64,000 bases of DNA, taken from contig DDTQ01000009.1 of NCBI GenBank assembly GCA_002344125.1, positions 58,192-122,191 on the forward strand, in the 5' to 3' direction. This document shows, one piece after another, positions 16,371 through 25,954 of the stretch. Under the pieces are notes generated by a model that worked only from the letters and a program-made list of their open reading frames with translations, was not told the DNA's origin and did no database searches. The translations under genes and the position numbers were made by a program. This DNA is from Ignavibacteria bacterium UBA2360 (GTDB taxonomy: Bacteria; Bacteroidota; Ignavibacteria; Tepidaquicellales; OLB5). Positions within the stretch are counted from its first letter, which is position 1. Every line of letters begins with the position of its first letter.

Positions 16371-17977
16371 TGTTTTTCAAATATAAAAGAGCCGAACCGC
16401 TGATCCTGTGATATTAATTGTTTTACGAACCTGTATTTTGTTGAATCCCTGAGCATTTCAAGCGGTACGTCGTTCTTAAACTCCGGCCTGTAGCCGTAAT
16501 GTGATTCCCATATTACATATGTGCCTTTGGGCGCTTCATTCAGGTTTTTAAGGTCAAGTTTTTTCCACAGCGTTTGTTCATCTTTATAGCCCTTTGAATA
16601 GAACATAATAAAGGTATGGTTAGTAAGTTTTTCCTTGCCTTTTGCTTCGGTAATTGTATCCAAATATTCGGCGGTTTCGCGGACAGAAATGTTTTCTGGT
16701 GAAAGTTTTTTGGGTTCAACAAAATATAAGTGAACCGCGGCAAGTATAACAAGCCCGATCCCGAGCGAAGACAGGTATTTGGTTCTGGACTCGTTCCATA
16801 AAGCAATTGAAAGCACAAAGAACAGAACCACGAAAATTATTTTGATATACTCAGTCTTTTCAAGCAATATGAATCCGTCTGTTGCCTTGCTTAAAAACAG
16901 CAATACAAGTACTGCGAAAATTCCGGTAACCATATAATTTGTGGAGCGGAATTTTTTAACCGATAGATTATTCAGGCCAACTGCTGCAAAAAACGCGCAT
17001 ATAGGCGAAATGTGCAGCAGGTAACGCCAGTTACCGGGATTGGGTCCATCGCTTACCATAGTAAGCATCTGAATGATAAAAATTGAAATGAATATTATAT
17101 AAAACTCTGCGTACTTTTTGAAATACTCCTTTATCTTTGATGTATCGTTAAGGAAACCAAAAAACCCAAGCAGGAATAATGAAAGGCATACCGGCCCTAC
17201 TATAAATATGTAAACCTTGAAATAATGCATTAAGCCCTGGGATTTATAATTAAGTCCCGCAACAGACTGCATTTCACTCAGCACGAACATTATATCGCCG
17301 GTCTTTATAAATCCAAGCAGGTTGTACAGCACGGGGAAAATGAATAGAGCCGCGGCAAACAAATACTGCTTACGCATAGAAAATATTACAGCGAAGACAA
17401 GTATCAGCAGCGCGATCTCCTGTCTGATGGTATAAATGTACCCAAGCAGCAGGGCACTCAGCAGGAATTTTTCTTTCCTGTATAATATCAAAAATGTTAC
17501 AATACATAAGGCGGTGAATATTTCGGAGTAAGACCTGAACGAAAGATCTGCGTAAAGAGGCTGCGTTGCCAGAAGCAGCGCGCCTATCATCGCAAAACCT
17601 ACTTTGTAGGTCTTTATCAATACATACGTCATATAGACCGTAGTTGCGGCTATAATGGAATTGAATATCAAAACGGCGTCATAACTTATCAGCGCGGGAA
17701 TTACCATAAATATCTTATATCCCGGTTTGGGTCCGTTGCCTAAAATTACCCACGGATCAGCCCAGAAGTTTATCATGTTGATATACTGGGCAACTTCATC
17801 ATCCTGGTAAAAGCCAACGGCAATGTTCCGGTATGAGTAATACAAAAATGCCAAAACCGGTATGATTATCCAGAAATATTTGGAATATTTGGCTTCAAAT
17901 GCTGATTCACTGTAAGGAATGTTAAGTATTGATTCCTGTTTAACTGCTGTATTTTTAGCTGTTTTTTTCCCGCTCAT
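16367..17977 (-). CDS. Multi-spanning membrane glycosyltransferase, GT-C/ArnT-like
   Basis: A 536-residue protein with about 11-12 transmembrane helices, the first at residues 33-50. The first periplasmic loop carries YQDDEVAQY near residue 57; an acidic pair at this place is the hallmark of GT-C transferases using polyprenyl-phosphate sugars. A soluble C-terminal tail of about 100 residues follows. It is the first gene of the five-gene minus-strand operon and is preceded by a TATATTTG element. It likely moves a sugar from a lipid carrier to an envelope acceptor. Confidence 0.85.
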   Translation of the reverse strand: MSGKKTAKNTAVKQESILNIPYSESAFEAKYSKYFWIIIPVLAFLYYSYRNIAVGFYQDDEVAQYINMINFWADPWVILGNGPKPGYKIFMVIPALISYDAVLIFNSIIAATTVYMTYVLIKTYKVGFAMIGALLLATQPLYADLSFRSYSEIFTALCIVTFLILYRKEKFLLSALLLGYIYTIRQEIALLILVFAVIFSMRKQYLFAAALFIFPVLYNLLGFIKTGDIMFVLSEMQSVAGLNYKSQGLMHYFKVYIFIVGPVCLSLFLLGFFGFLNDTSKIKEYFKKYAEFYIIFISIFIIQMLTMVSDGPNPGNWRYLLHISPICAFFAAVGLNNLSVKKFRSTNYMVTGIFAVLVLLFLSKATDGFILLEKTEYIKIIFVVLFFVLSIALWNESRTKYLSSLGIGLVILAAVHLYFVEPKKLSPENISVRETAEYLDTITEAKGKEKLTNHTFIMFYSKGYKDEQTLWKKLDLKNLNEAPKGTYVIWESHYGYRPEFKNDVPLEMLRDSTKYRFVKQLISQDQRFGSFIFEKQ

Positions 17978-18001
17978 TTAAAATTATCTGCTCATAAAAA
18001 A

Positions 18002-18009
18002 CAAATATA
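18002..18009 (-). promoter_or_regulatory. Putative -7 element for the glycosylation operon
   Basis: Read on the minus strand the bases are TATATTTG, an exact match to the Bacteroidota TAnnTTTG element, 25 bases before the start of the GT-C gene. No clear TTG element was seen at the usual distance. It faces away from the clpB second-half promoter 43 bases further on. Confidence 0.55.
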
Positions 18010-18051
18010 TACAAGCAGGGGCTAAAATTCTATTCATTTTAAAGAATATTC

Positions 18052-18059
18052 TATTTTTG
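18052..18059 (+). promoter_or_regulatory. Putative -7 element for the second clpB half
   Basis: TATTTTTG matches TAnnTTTG exactly and lies 41 bases before the ATG at 18100. At the -33 position there is only TTC (18028-18030). It is located within the inserted segment, so the insertion appears to have supplied the downstream clpB half with its own promoter. Confidence 0.5.
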
Positions 18060-18097
18060 TATCTTTACCTCAATTCAGTATAAGAAATCAACTATAT

Positions 18098-18105
18098 AAA
18101 TGGCA
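18098..18105 (+). repeat. 8-bp direct repeat, right copy (AAATGGCA)
   Basis: Right-hand partner of 12279-12286. It contains the ATG start of the second clpB half. The bases on either side of the two copies differ, so the match is exactly eight bases long. Confidence 0.5.
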
Positions 18106-19431
18106 AAATCAAAAAAAGATAATCCAACAGCAAAAAGACTTGAGAACATAGAAAAGGAAATTTCTGAACTCAGCTCTCAGCGTGATGAACTTAAGGCTCA
18201 CTGGGTACTTGAAAAGGATCTTATTTCAGATATACGGAAAATGAAAGAAGATGCCGAAAATCTGAAAACAGAAGCCGATAATTTTGAACGGCAGGGCGAT
18301 CTTGCCAAAGTAGCTGAGATAAGATACGGAAAAGTTATTGAACTGCAAAAAAGTATTGCCGAAAAATCTGATAAGCTGGCAGAGCTGCAGAAGAAATGGA
18401 AAATGCTTAAAGAAGAAGTTGACTCTGAAGATATTGCGGAAATTGTAGCTAAGTGGACAGGCATACCGGTAAGCAAGATGCTGGAAAGCGAAAGGACAAA
18501 GCTGCTGCAGATAGAAGAGAATCTGCATAAAAGGGTAATAGGACAGGATGAAGCGATTAACGCCGTTGCTAATGCTATCAGGCGAAGCCGTGCCGGTTTG
18601 CAGGATATTAACAGGCCAATTGGTTCATTTATTTTTTTGGGAACCACAGGGGTTGGTAAAACAGAGCTCGCCAAAGCGCTGGCTGAATTTTTGTTTGATG
18701 ATGAGCACAATATGATAAGGATAGATATGAGCGAGTACATGGAAAAATTTTCTGTAAGCAGGCTTATAGGCGCTCCCCCGGGATATGTTGGTTACGAAGA
18801 AGGCGGACAGTTGACAGAAGCCGTCAGAAGGAAACCATACAGCGTTGTGCTGCTTGATGAAATTGAAAAGGCACACCCGGACGTGTTCAATATTCTGCTT
18901 CAGCTGCTTGATGAAGGTACTTTAACTGATTCACAGGGCAGAACGGTTAATTTCAAGAATACAATAATAATCATGACCTCAAATCTGGGTTCACATTTGA
19001 TACAGGATGAGCTGCTTAGTATCAATGATATTAACAGGGATGAGATCCTGGGCAGGCTGAGGGAAAAACTTTTTGAACTTCTCAGGCAGAAAATACGGCC
19101 GGAGATATTGAACAGGATAGATGAAGTTGTTATGTTCAAACCGCTTTTGGGAAGTGAACTGAGGAACATTGTAGATATACAGCTTGCCGGTATTATAAAA
19201 ATGCTCGCAAAAAACAGCGATATCTCTCTTGTAGTTACAGATGACGCAAAGGACTGGCTTGCTAAGATAGGGTATGATATCACTTTCGGGGCAAGGCCGC
19301 TTAAGCGCACAATTCAAAATCATATTACCAATACGCTTTCGCAAAAGATCCTTTCAGGTGATATTCTGCCCGGCGAAAAAATAAAGGTTGATGTGAATGA
19401 TGCGGGGCAGTTTGAGTTTGTGAAACAATAG
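18100..19431 (+). CDS. clpB: ClpB disaggregase, C-terminal half (middle domain and second AAA+ domain)
   Basis: A 443-residue protein equal to the second half of ClpB. Residues 6-115 are most of the coiled-coil middle domain, aligning from KDNPTAKRLENIEKE with ASKKRLDMLNEE of E. coli ClpB. VAKWTGIPVSKM follows. The second AAA+ module has Walker A GTTGVGKT at 181-188, Walker B VVLLDEIEKAHPD with Asp253/Glu254, pore loop GYVGYEEGG, and sensor 2 in GARPLKR. The first five residues (MAKSK) look like an added start. Joined to the gene at 10976 the total is 881 residues, the normal ClpB length. The frame is intact and the spacing to its promoter is plausible, so it is probably expressed. Confidence 0.95.
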   Translation: MAKSKKDNPTAKRLENIEKEISELSSQRDELKAHWVLEKDLISDIRKMKEDAENLKTEADNFERQGDLAKVAEIRYGKVIELQKSIAEKSDKLAELQKKWKMLKEEVDSEDIAEIVAKWTGIPVSKMLESERTKLLQIEENLHKRVIGQDEAINAVANAIRRSRAGLQDINRPIGSFIFLGTTGVGKTELAKALAEFLFDDEHNMIRIDMSEYMEKFSVSRLIGAPPGYVGYEEGGQLTEAVRRKPYSVVLLDEIEKAHPDVFNILLQLLDEGTLTDSQGRTVNFKNTIIIMTSNLGSHLIQDELLSINDINRDEILGRLREKLFELLRQKIRPEILNRIDEVVMFKPLLGSELRNIVDIQLAGIIKMLAKNSDISLVVTDDAKDWLAKIGYDITFGARPLKRTIQNHITNTLSQKILSGDILPGEKIKVDVNDAGQFEFVKQ

Positions 19432-19636
19432 GGCTTTAGGTGCCTTTTTAGTTTATTCTTTTCATTTCAGAAAGCTGCATTGAATAATTTATTCTTTGAT
19501 CTACGGTTAATTTGCAGAAACTGAATAATAAAAAAGCGATGTTTCTTGTATAGCAATATTAAAATTATTAAATTTATATATTATTAAACAGGTATCAAAA
19601 GAGAATTACTAATTAACCTACCAAGGGGGGGAACTC

Positions 19637-20614
19637 ATGTTTAAAGTTATACCATCATTTTTTATAGTAATATTATTGTTTTTGGTTTCCGGCGTTAAAG
19701 CAGGTGAATCCGAATCCGCAACAAGGGCATTTCACGTTGTACCGCCAAATTACGCAGGTACACAGGGTACGGGTACATTTCTTGGACCATTAACAGGCTC
19801 ACCAAGAACTTACCAAATGCTGATAAGAGATACAATGCTCACATCGCTTGTAGGCACAGAAATAACGGGTATGACCTTCAGGCTGCTGGTTTCTGCAAGC
19901 AGCAACTGGCCGCCTGCAGATGTTACTTTTACTAATTATGATATTTACCTCAGCGAAAGCGTAGCACCAGAAAACAGGAGCTTTACATTTGCGCAAAACG
20001 TAGTTGGAGTTCAGAAAAGAGTGCGCTTTGGGAGTCTTACAATTACAGCCGGATCATTTCCTTTCGGCGGTTCACCAACAACATTCGGAACCGATATAAC
20101 ATTTGATTCAGCTTATGTATATAACGGCGGTCACCTTCTTATCGAGATAAGGCATACCGGATTTTCCGGTACATCGGCAAGCACTGATGCTATACTAACA
20201 TCTACAAGCGGCTACGCATTTCTTTTCAGCGCATGCTGGGCGGGAAGTTATACAGCAACATCAACAACTACTCAGGGCAATTTTGTTGTAACCAGGCTTA
20301 ATGCCAGTCCGTTAACATCGACCGGCAATAACAGTGAAATAGTTAAGAGTTTCAGTTTAAGCCAGAATTATCCCAATCCGTTCAATCCAATTACAAATAT
20401 TACATTCAATTTGCAGAAATCCGCAAATGTAAGCTTAAAGATTTTCAACGTATCCGGTGAAGAGATTGAAACGCTTGTTAACAATGAATCAATGCAGTCC
20501 GGCACAAGATCGATCCTTTTCAATGGCGAAAAACTCAGCTCAGGTGTTTATTTCTATTCACTTTTTGTTGACGGTGCAAAAGTTGATACAAAAAAAATGA
20601 TGTTGATTAAATAA
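19637..20614 (+). CDS. Secreted T9SS cargo protein of unknown function
   Basis: A 325-residue exported protein. The signal peptide ends near AGE at about residue 24. A beta-rich domain of about 210 residues follows, which I do not recognise. A C-terminal sorting domain carries NYPNPFNPIT, SGVYFYSL and a final MMLIK. A very strong purine-rich ribosome site (AAGGGGGG) stands nine bases before the ATG. It is likely exported to the cell surface by the type IX system, whose genes are not in this window. Confidence 0.85.
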   Translation: MFKVIPSFFIVILLFLVSGVKAGESESATRAFHVVPPNYAGTQGTGTFLGPLTGSPRTYQMLIRDTMLTSLVGTEITGMTFRLLVSASSNWPPADVTFTNYDIYLSESVAPENRSFTFAQNVVGVQKRVRFGSLTITAGSFPFGGSPTTFGTDITFDSAYVYNGGHLLIEIRHTGFSGTSASTDAILTSTSGYAFLFSACWAGSYTATSTTTQGNFVVTRLNASPLTSTGNNSEIVKSFSLSQNYPNPFNPITNITFNLQKSANVSLKIFNVSGEEIETLVNNESMQSGTRSILFNGEKLSSGVYFYSLFVDGAKVDTKKMMLIK

Positions 20615-21366
20615 CGCAGTCATTTAAGAAACCTTGTTTCTAAGGTTGATTAAATTGCGCTGCTATTTAAGCCTGCCTGCCAAAGGCAGGAAACCTTGTC
20701 TTTTGCTTGAGTAAACAATCCCGCCAAGGCGGGACCGCGAAAATTTTATTGAAATTTTCTTGAAAGCAAAAATAAATGTTTCTTGTAGAGACGACCCGGT
20801 GGGTCGTCTCTTTTTTTAGGGGCTACCGATAGCTAAACCTGCCAGGTCTTCAAGACCTTGCAGGTTTTTCTTTTGAAGTCGAGCCGCCATTTATTGCCAG
20901 TTCTGCTGCAAATCGGGTCACGACTTGGTATGATTACTGTTCTGCGCAGTTTTAGCCGTTACAGCAGTAAGCGGTGGTTCAACAATTAATAGATTCTCCT
21001 CTGAAGAGGGTTGTCGCCGCCATTGGCGGTGGCGGGGTGTGTAAGTGCTTATTATTAATACGTACATTTATTATGCACATGTAAGATTCATTATTTTACA
21101 ACTTGTTTTAAAAATTACATTGTTATTGAATCCGCCACATCAATCATATTTATTGATGATATATATCACAGCACTTATAGCTTTTAGCTTTACCTGAATT
21201 CATTAGAACTATAACTGTGATTCAAGTCTCCAGTAGCTTAATGAAGTAAGTTTATTAATTAACTTTACTGTGAAATTGTAACTTGTCATAACTTTTTTTA
21301 ACCTTTATTTTGAACTTGAATTTCCATGAATTATTTAAACTTACTCCAACTCGAAAGGGGGAAATC
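20615..21366. other. Gene-free stretch rich in short palindromes
   Basis: No gene is supported here. It contains a series of hairpins: CCTGCC/GGCAGG at 20676-20690, TCCCGCC/GGCGGGA at 20719-20734, an 11-bp stem with T-run at 20787-20818, a near-perfect dyad built on AACCTGC/GCAGGTT around 20835-20865, and CCGCC/GGCGG at 21017-21029. The TCCCGCC stem is the same as in the tRNA-derived array at 543-826. The last 150 bases form an AT-rich leader to the next gene. Confidence 0.7.
20787..20818 (+). terminator. Strong hairpin with T-run
   Basis: AGAGACGACCC pairs with GGGTCGTCTCT around a GGT loop and is followed by seven T residues. It is 170 bases after the upstream gene, so it may be a repeat element that also ends transcription. 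Confidence 0.55.
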
Positions 21367-23502
21367 ATGAAGAGAAATATTCTCTTTGCTTTTATAATTT
21401 TCTTTACAACTTCATTTACATACTCACAATTAAACTGGAAGTGGATGCATCCCACACCTCAGGGTAACACAATAAGGTATGCCAAGATGTTTTCAGCAAA
21501 TGAATGGGTGCTTGTGGGCCTGGGCGGTACGTTTATGAAGACGACCAATGCAGGTGTAAACTGGTATCTAACCCACGATGCCGCTGGCATTAAAACCAAT
21601 TCGCAGATCTCTTTATACAATGCCTGGTTTTTTAATATGACAACAGGTATTGTTTGCGGTTCTTCGGGACAAATCTGGAGAACGACAAACGGAGGATTGA
21701 ATTTTGATTCAATCCCCTCGGGAGTAACAACCACCCTATATGGTATTCATTTCATTGATGCAAATACAGGTTTTATCGGGGGTTCGAGCGGAACAGTTCT
21801 AAAAACTACCAATGCTGGCGTTAACTGGATTGCTACGCCCACAGGAACTACATATACCATTAATAATATCTTCGCTCTAAATAACAGGATCTATTGTCCT
21901 ACCAGCACTGCTTCGATTCTGCTGACATCCTATGACGGAGGCGCAACATGGTTCAACGATACTACTGCTGCAACGAGTAACTCGTTATACGATGTAGGAT
22001 TCAAAGATTCACTCAACGGTATCGTTTGCGGGGCGACTTCGACAATAAGGTACACAACTGATGCCGGTTTAACATGGACACAGTATGTAAGTACGCTTCC
22101 TTCCACATCAATGTGGAGCATTTTGTATAATTCAAACACCTGGTATATTTCAGGAAACTCATTTTATACTTTCCGAAGCACGAATGATGGTGTTTCATGG
22201 GATTCAATTGCCGTAGCAGGAAACCAGTTCTATGTTTCAACTTATTATTTCTTTGACAGACTGGGTACTAATATGCTGACAGCAGGTGCTTTTGGTTTGA
22301 TAAATTCAACCACTAACAGCGGAGCTAACTGGACTGCGCATAACTATCTTGGGTATTCCGGATCATTTAACGATATCTGGGTTGAAAATATGAATGGTAA
22401 AGTAATTGCAGTTGGTTCAGCCGCGCCGACACCTTTTCTTGTTTCTACTAACGGCGGCATTAACTGGATATATGACGTTGGTAACGGAATCACAACGACA
22501 TTATACAGCCTGAAAATGTTAAACGCAACTACCGGTTATGCATCCGGGGCATCGGGTAAAATGTTTAAAACAACCAATGGCGGAATGAACTGGGATTCTG
22601 TTTCATTCGTGGGCGCTTCAAACATCCTGTACTGCACTGATTTCATCAGCGCAGATACCGGCTGGGCATGCGGCTCAACCGGCACAATATTCAAGACTGT
22701 GAATGGCGGTATGAACTGGACAGCACAAACTTCAGGGATTACATCTACATTGTACAGAATTGATATGATCGACGCTCTAACAGGATATATCGTTGGCGCA
22801 TCAGGCTCCGTCAGAAAAACAACCGATGGCGGTACAACATGGACTGCCCAGACTTCAAATTATTCTTCTACTTTGTACTGGCTTAACATGTTTGACGCAA
22901 ATACAGGATACCTGGTCGGTATCGGCGGCACTTTGAGGAAAACCACCAATGGCGGCACAAACTGGGATACAGTTATGACCCCAATGTCCGCATCGCAGTA
23001 TTCCATTTCTTTCACAAACATGAGTACTGGGTACATTGCGGGAGCCTCTGGGTATTCATACCGCACTTCCAACGGCGGAGCAAGCTGGGAGATCAAGAAC
23101 AGTGGAGGATCTTCATTGAATGCTGTTTTTGCGAAAGGATACGATTCAGCCTTTGTGGCCGGCGCAAGCGGCTGCATTCAGCAATATTACAATGCGCTGG
23201 TTGGCGGCATTACATGGTATAACCAGGTTCCTGAGAAATTTACTCTGGAGCAGAACTATCCAAATCCGTTTAACCCTGTTACAACTATCAAATTCGGTTT
23301 GCCGAAGGCTGCAAAAGTAACTCTCAAGGTCTATGATATTCTTGGCAGGGAAGTCAGCATTTTATTCAACAATGTTGATTTGAATGCAGGTATAGTCACA
23401 TATGATTTTGACGGGACTGATCTGGCATCAGGGGTGTATTTCTATACGCTGATAGTGAATAATAACAAAATTGATACCAAACGAATGGTAATGCTGAAAT
23501 AA
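21367..23502 (+). CDS. Secreted YCF48/BNR-repeat propeller protein with T9SS domain, copy 1
   Basis: A 711-residue protein. The signal peptide is about residues 1-20, then the family opening LNWKWMHPTPQGN. Many repeats of about 43 residues follow, each ending in a TTNGGxNW-like turn (for example KTTNAGVNW, RTTNGGLNF, KTTDGGTTW) and predicted to form YCF48-type beta-propellers. The C-terminus is a T9SS sorting domain with NYPNPFNPVT. ATG at 21367 follows AAAGGGGG; a longer frame from a TTG at 21310 would place extra residues before the signal peptide and is unlikely. First of three tandem paralogues. Ligand unknown. Confidence 0.9.
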   Translation: MKRNILFAFIIFFTTSFTYSQLNWKWMHPTPQGNTIRYAKMFSANEWVLVGLGGTFMKTTNAGVNWYLTHDAAGIKTNSQISLYNAWFFNMTTGIVCGSSGQIWRTTNGGLNFDSIPSGVTTTLYGIHFIDANTGFIGGSSGTVLKTTNAGVNWIATPTGTTYTINNIFALNNRIYCPTSTASILLTSYDGGATWFNDTTAATSNSLYDVGFKDSLNGIVCGATSTIRYTTDAGLTWTQYVSTLPSTSMWSILYNSNTWYISGNSFYTFRSTNDGVSWDSIAVAGNQFYVSTYYFFDRLGTNMLTAGAFGLINSTTNSGANWTAHNYLGYSGSFNDIWVENMNGKVIAVGSAAPTPFLVSTNGGINWIYDVGNGITTTLYSLKMLNATTGYASGASGKMFKTTNGGMNWDSVSFVGASNILYCTDFISADTGWACGSTGTIFKTVNGGMNWTAQTSGITSTLYRIDMIDALTGYIVGASGSVRKTTDGGTTWTAQTSNYSSTLYWLNMFDANTGYLVGIGGTLRKTTNGGTNWDTVMTPMSASQYSISFTNMSTGYIAGASGYSYRTSNGGASWEIKNSGGSSLNAVFAKGYDSAFVAGASGCIQQYYNALVGGITWYNQVPEKFTLEQNYPNPFNPVTTIKFGLPKAAKVTLKVYDILGREVSILFNNVDLNAGIVTYDFDGTDLASGVYFYTLIVNNNKIDTKRMVMLK

Positions 23503-23523
23503 GTTGCTATTAATTCATAAGTT

Positions 23524-23560
23524 AAAAAAAGCACTGCAAGTTGAATGCAGTGCTTTTTTG
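23524..23560 (+). terminator. Intrinsic terminator after copy 1
   Basis: AAAAAGCACTGCA and TGCAGTGCTTTTT form a long stem around a seven-base loop and end in a T-run, about 22 bases after the stop. Confidence 0.85.
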
Positions 23561-23736
23561 CTTTACACAACCTGGTATCCGAAATTGCTACTGCGCTATT
23601 GATTTTTGCTCTACCCTGTAGGAATCAGACCTGATATGTGTAGGAATTTATTACCCTTGATGTAGGAAATTATTGTATTTATATTAAATTATCTAATTAA
23701 CATTTATTCAATAATTTAAACAATCAGGAGAAATTT

Positions 23737-25908
23737 ATGAAGATTAAATTTCATAAAATTTGTTTTGTACTGCTGGCAGTTTTCATTTCTTTTGGTACTC
23801 AATTACTATCACAAGTAAATTCACCCTGGAAATGGGTTCACCCGACCCCACAGGGAAACACTTTGAGATATGTGAAAACTTTTAATGCAACAACGCATTA
23901 TGCTTTGGGATATTCAGGAACATTTCTGAAGACAACGAACTCAGGAACTAACTGGTTTATCAGTACCAATGTCTTCGGTACCCAGGAAAATAACCAGATC
24001 TATGCATACAGCGGCTGGTTCTTTGACCAGAATGTTGGTTTAGCGGGAGGCGAAACGGGTAAACTGGCAAGAACGACAAACGGTGGACTTACCTGGGACA
24101 CTATCACCACAGGTGAAACCGGTATAATTTATGGTATGCATTTTCTAAATGCCAACACAGGCTTTTTCAGTACATCCACAGGAGGCAATATTCGAAAAAC
24201 AACAAATGGCGGATTGAACTGGACAGCAATATCAACGGGAGCATCTGTGGCGCTGTATAGTGTTTTTGCTTTGAACCCGGATACGATCTATGTTTCAGCT
24301 ACTCTCGGAAATATCAGGTACACTACAAATGGCGGAACTAACTGGACTATTGTTTCAACAGGAGCTTCTTCCACTTTGTATGATATAAAATTCAAAGATG
24401 CAATGACAGGGTGGGTATGCGGAAGTTCTACAGCTATCAGGGTTACTACAAATGGCGGGTTGAACTGGACCCAAACAAGTACAGGGTTACCTACAAGTAC
24501 TTTCTACAATATTAATTACGCATCCGGAGTTACTGACGCAGATTATGTTTATGTTTCAGGAAATTCTTTCTATGCTTTCAGGAGTTCTAATTACGGGACC
24601 ACCTGGGATTCGGTTTCGCTCGCCGGAACGCAGACTTATGTATCAACTCAATATTCACTTGACAGGAACGGAAACAACATGTCATCAGTAGGAGCATTCG
24701 GCTTGATAAACACTTCAACAAATGCCGGTGCAAACTGGACCGCTCATAACTCTTTAGGATATTCAGGTACTCTAAATGATGTTTGGTGCGATAATATGTC
24801 GGGCAGGGTAATAGCTGTGGGTTCTGCTGCTCAATACCCGATAATCGTATCTACCAACGGAGGCTCCACATGGAATTTCGGAGTTTCTGCAAATGTTACA
24901 GGTACTTATTATGGAATTAAAATGCTGAACTCCAGCACCGGTTATGCTGTTGGAACTACAAGCAAACTTGCCAAAACCACAAACGGCGGAATGAACTGGG
25001 ATACTTCAACCGTATATTCAACTGCAACTACAATGTATAACCTCGATTTTGCGAACACAAGTACCGGTTATATTTCAGGAGCATCGGGCAGAATATTCAA
25101 GACTACAAATGCCGGAGCAAATTGGGAATTACAAACGACAGGTATAACAAATACTTTATACAATATTGATATGCACGATGCCAATACAGGCTGGTTTGTT
25201 GGTACAACGGGAACGATCAGAAAGACCACTGATGGCGGATCGACATGGACTGCGCAGACACCCGGTACAACATCATCTCTTTATGATGTCCAGATGTTTG
25301 ACGCTAACACAGGATATCTCTGCGGCTTATCAGGTACGGTAAGAAAAACAACCAATGGAGGAACGAACTGGGATACAGTTGCGGTTCCGTTCACAGCCAG
25401 TTTATATATGCTTTCATTTTCAGATGTAAACACCGGTTTCATTGCCGGCGCAACAGGTCTCACTTACAGAACATCAAACGGCGGGTCAGTTTGGCAGGTT
25501 TTGAATACATCAGGTTCTACCACAAACGGAATTTACGCCAAAGGATATGACTCAGCATTTGCAGTTGCATCATCTGCCGGTGTATTCAAGCTTTACAATC
25601 CTCTGACCGGAGGTATCACGTGGCAAAATCAGATTCCTGAGAAATTTACGCTAGAGCAGAACTATCCAAATCCGTTTAATCCGGTTACAACTATCAAATT
25701 CGGTCTGCCGAAGGCTGCAAAAGTAACTCTCAAGGTCTATGATATTCTTGGCAGGGAAGTCAGCATTTTATTCAACAATACTGATATCAATGCAGGTACA
25801 ATTGCATATGACTTTGACGGTTCTGAGCTGGCATCTGGTATTTATTTCTATTCCTTGATAGTAAATAACAACAAAATAGATACTAAAAAGATGGTCATGG
25901 TGAAGTAA
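23737..25908 (+). CDS. Secreted YCF48/BNR-repeat propeller protein with T9SS domain, copy 2
   Basis: A 723-residue paralogue of the gene before it. It has signal peptide, SPWKWVHPTPQGN opening, a run of KTTNGGxNW-type repeats and a T9SS sorting domain ending in KKMVMVK. CAGGAG stands eight bases before the ATG. The last part of the gene, from about 25700 to 25783, is almost base-for-base the same as copy 1, while the propeller part has diverged more. A terminator follows. Confidence 0.9.
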   Translation: MKIKFHKICFVLLAVFISFGTQLLSQVNSPWKWVHPTPQGNTLRYVKTFNATTHYALGYSGTFLKTTNSGTNWFISTNVFGTQENNQIYAYSGWFFDQNVGLAGGETGKLARTTNGGLTWDTITTGETGIIYGMHFLNANTGFFSTSTGGNIRKTTNGGLNWTAISTGASVALYSVFALNPDTIYVSATLGNIRYTTNGGTNWTIVSTGASSTLYDIKFKDAMTGWVCGSSTAIRVTTNGGLNWTQTSTGLPTSTFYNINYASGVTDADYVYVSGNSFYAFRSSNYGTTWDSVSLAGTQTYVSTQYSLDRNGNNMSSVGAFGLINTSTNAGANWTAHNSLGYSGTLNDVWCDNMSGRVIAVGSAAQYPIIVSTNGGSTWNFGVSANVTGTYYGIKMLNSSTGYAVGTTSKLAKTTNGGMNWDTSTVYSTATTMYNLDFANTSTGYISGASGRIFKTTNAGANWELQTTGITNTLYNIDMHDANTGWFVGTTGTIRKTTDGGSTWTAQTPGTTSSLYDVQMFDANTGYLCGLSGTVRKTTNGGTNWDTVAVPFTASLYMLSFSDVNTGFIAGATGLTYRTSNGGSVWQVLNTSGSTTNGIYAKGYDSAFAVASSAGVFKLYNPLTGGITWQNQIPEKFTLEQNYPNPFNPVTTIKFGLPKAAKVTLKVYDILGREVSILFNNTDINAGTIAYDFDGSELASGIYFYSLIVNNNKIDTKKMVMVK

Positions 25909-25954
25909 GTTTTATAGTTAATCGTTTCACAGTTTTTTTTAGTTTGGGTAAATT

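Noticed and set aside
12301..18099. Classical transposon or integron inside clpB
   Set aside because: No transposase, integrase or terminal inverted repeats were found; only the 8-bp direct repeat supports a mobile origin.
21310..21366. Longer TTG start for the first YCF48 protein
   Set aside because: It would put 19 residues before a clean signal peptide and ignores the GGGGG ribosome site next to ATG 21367.
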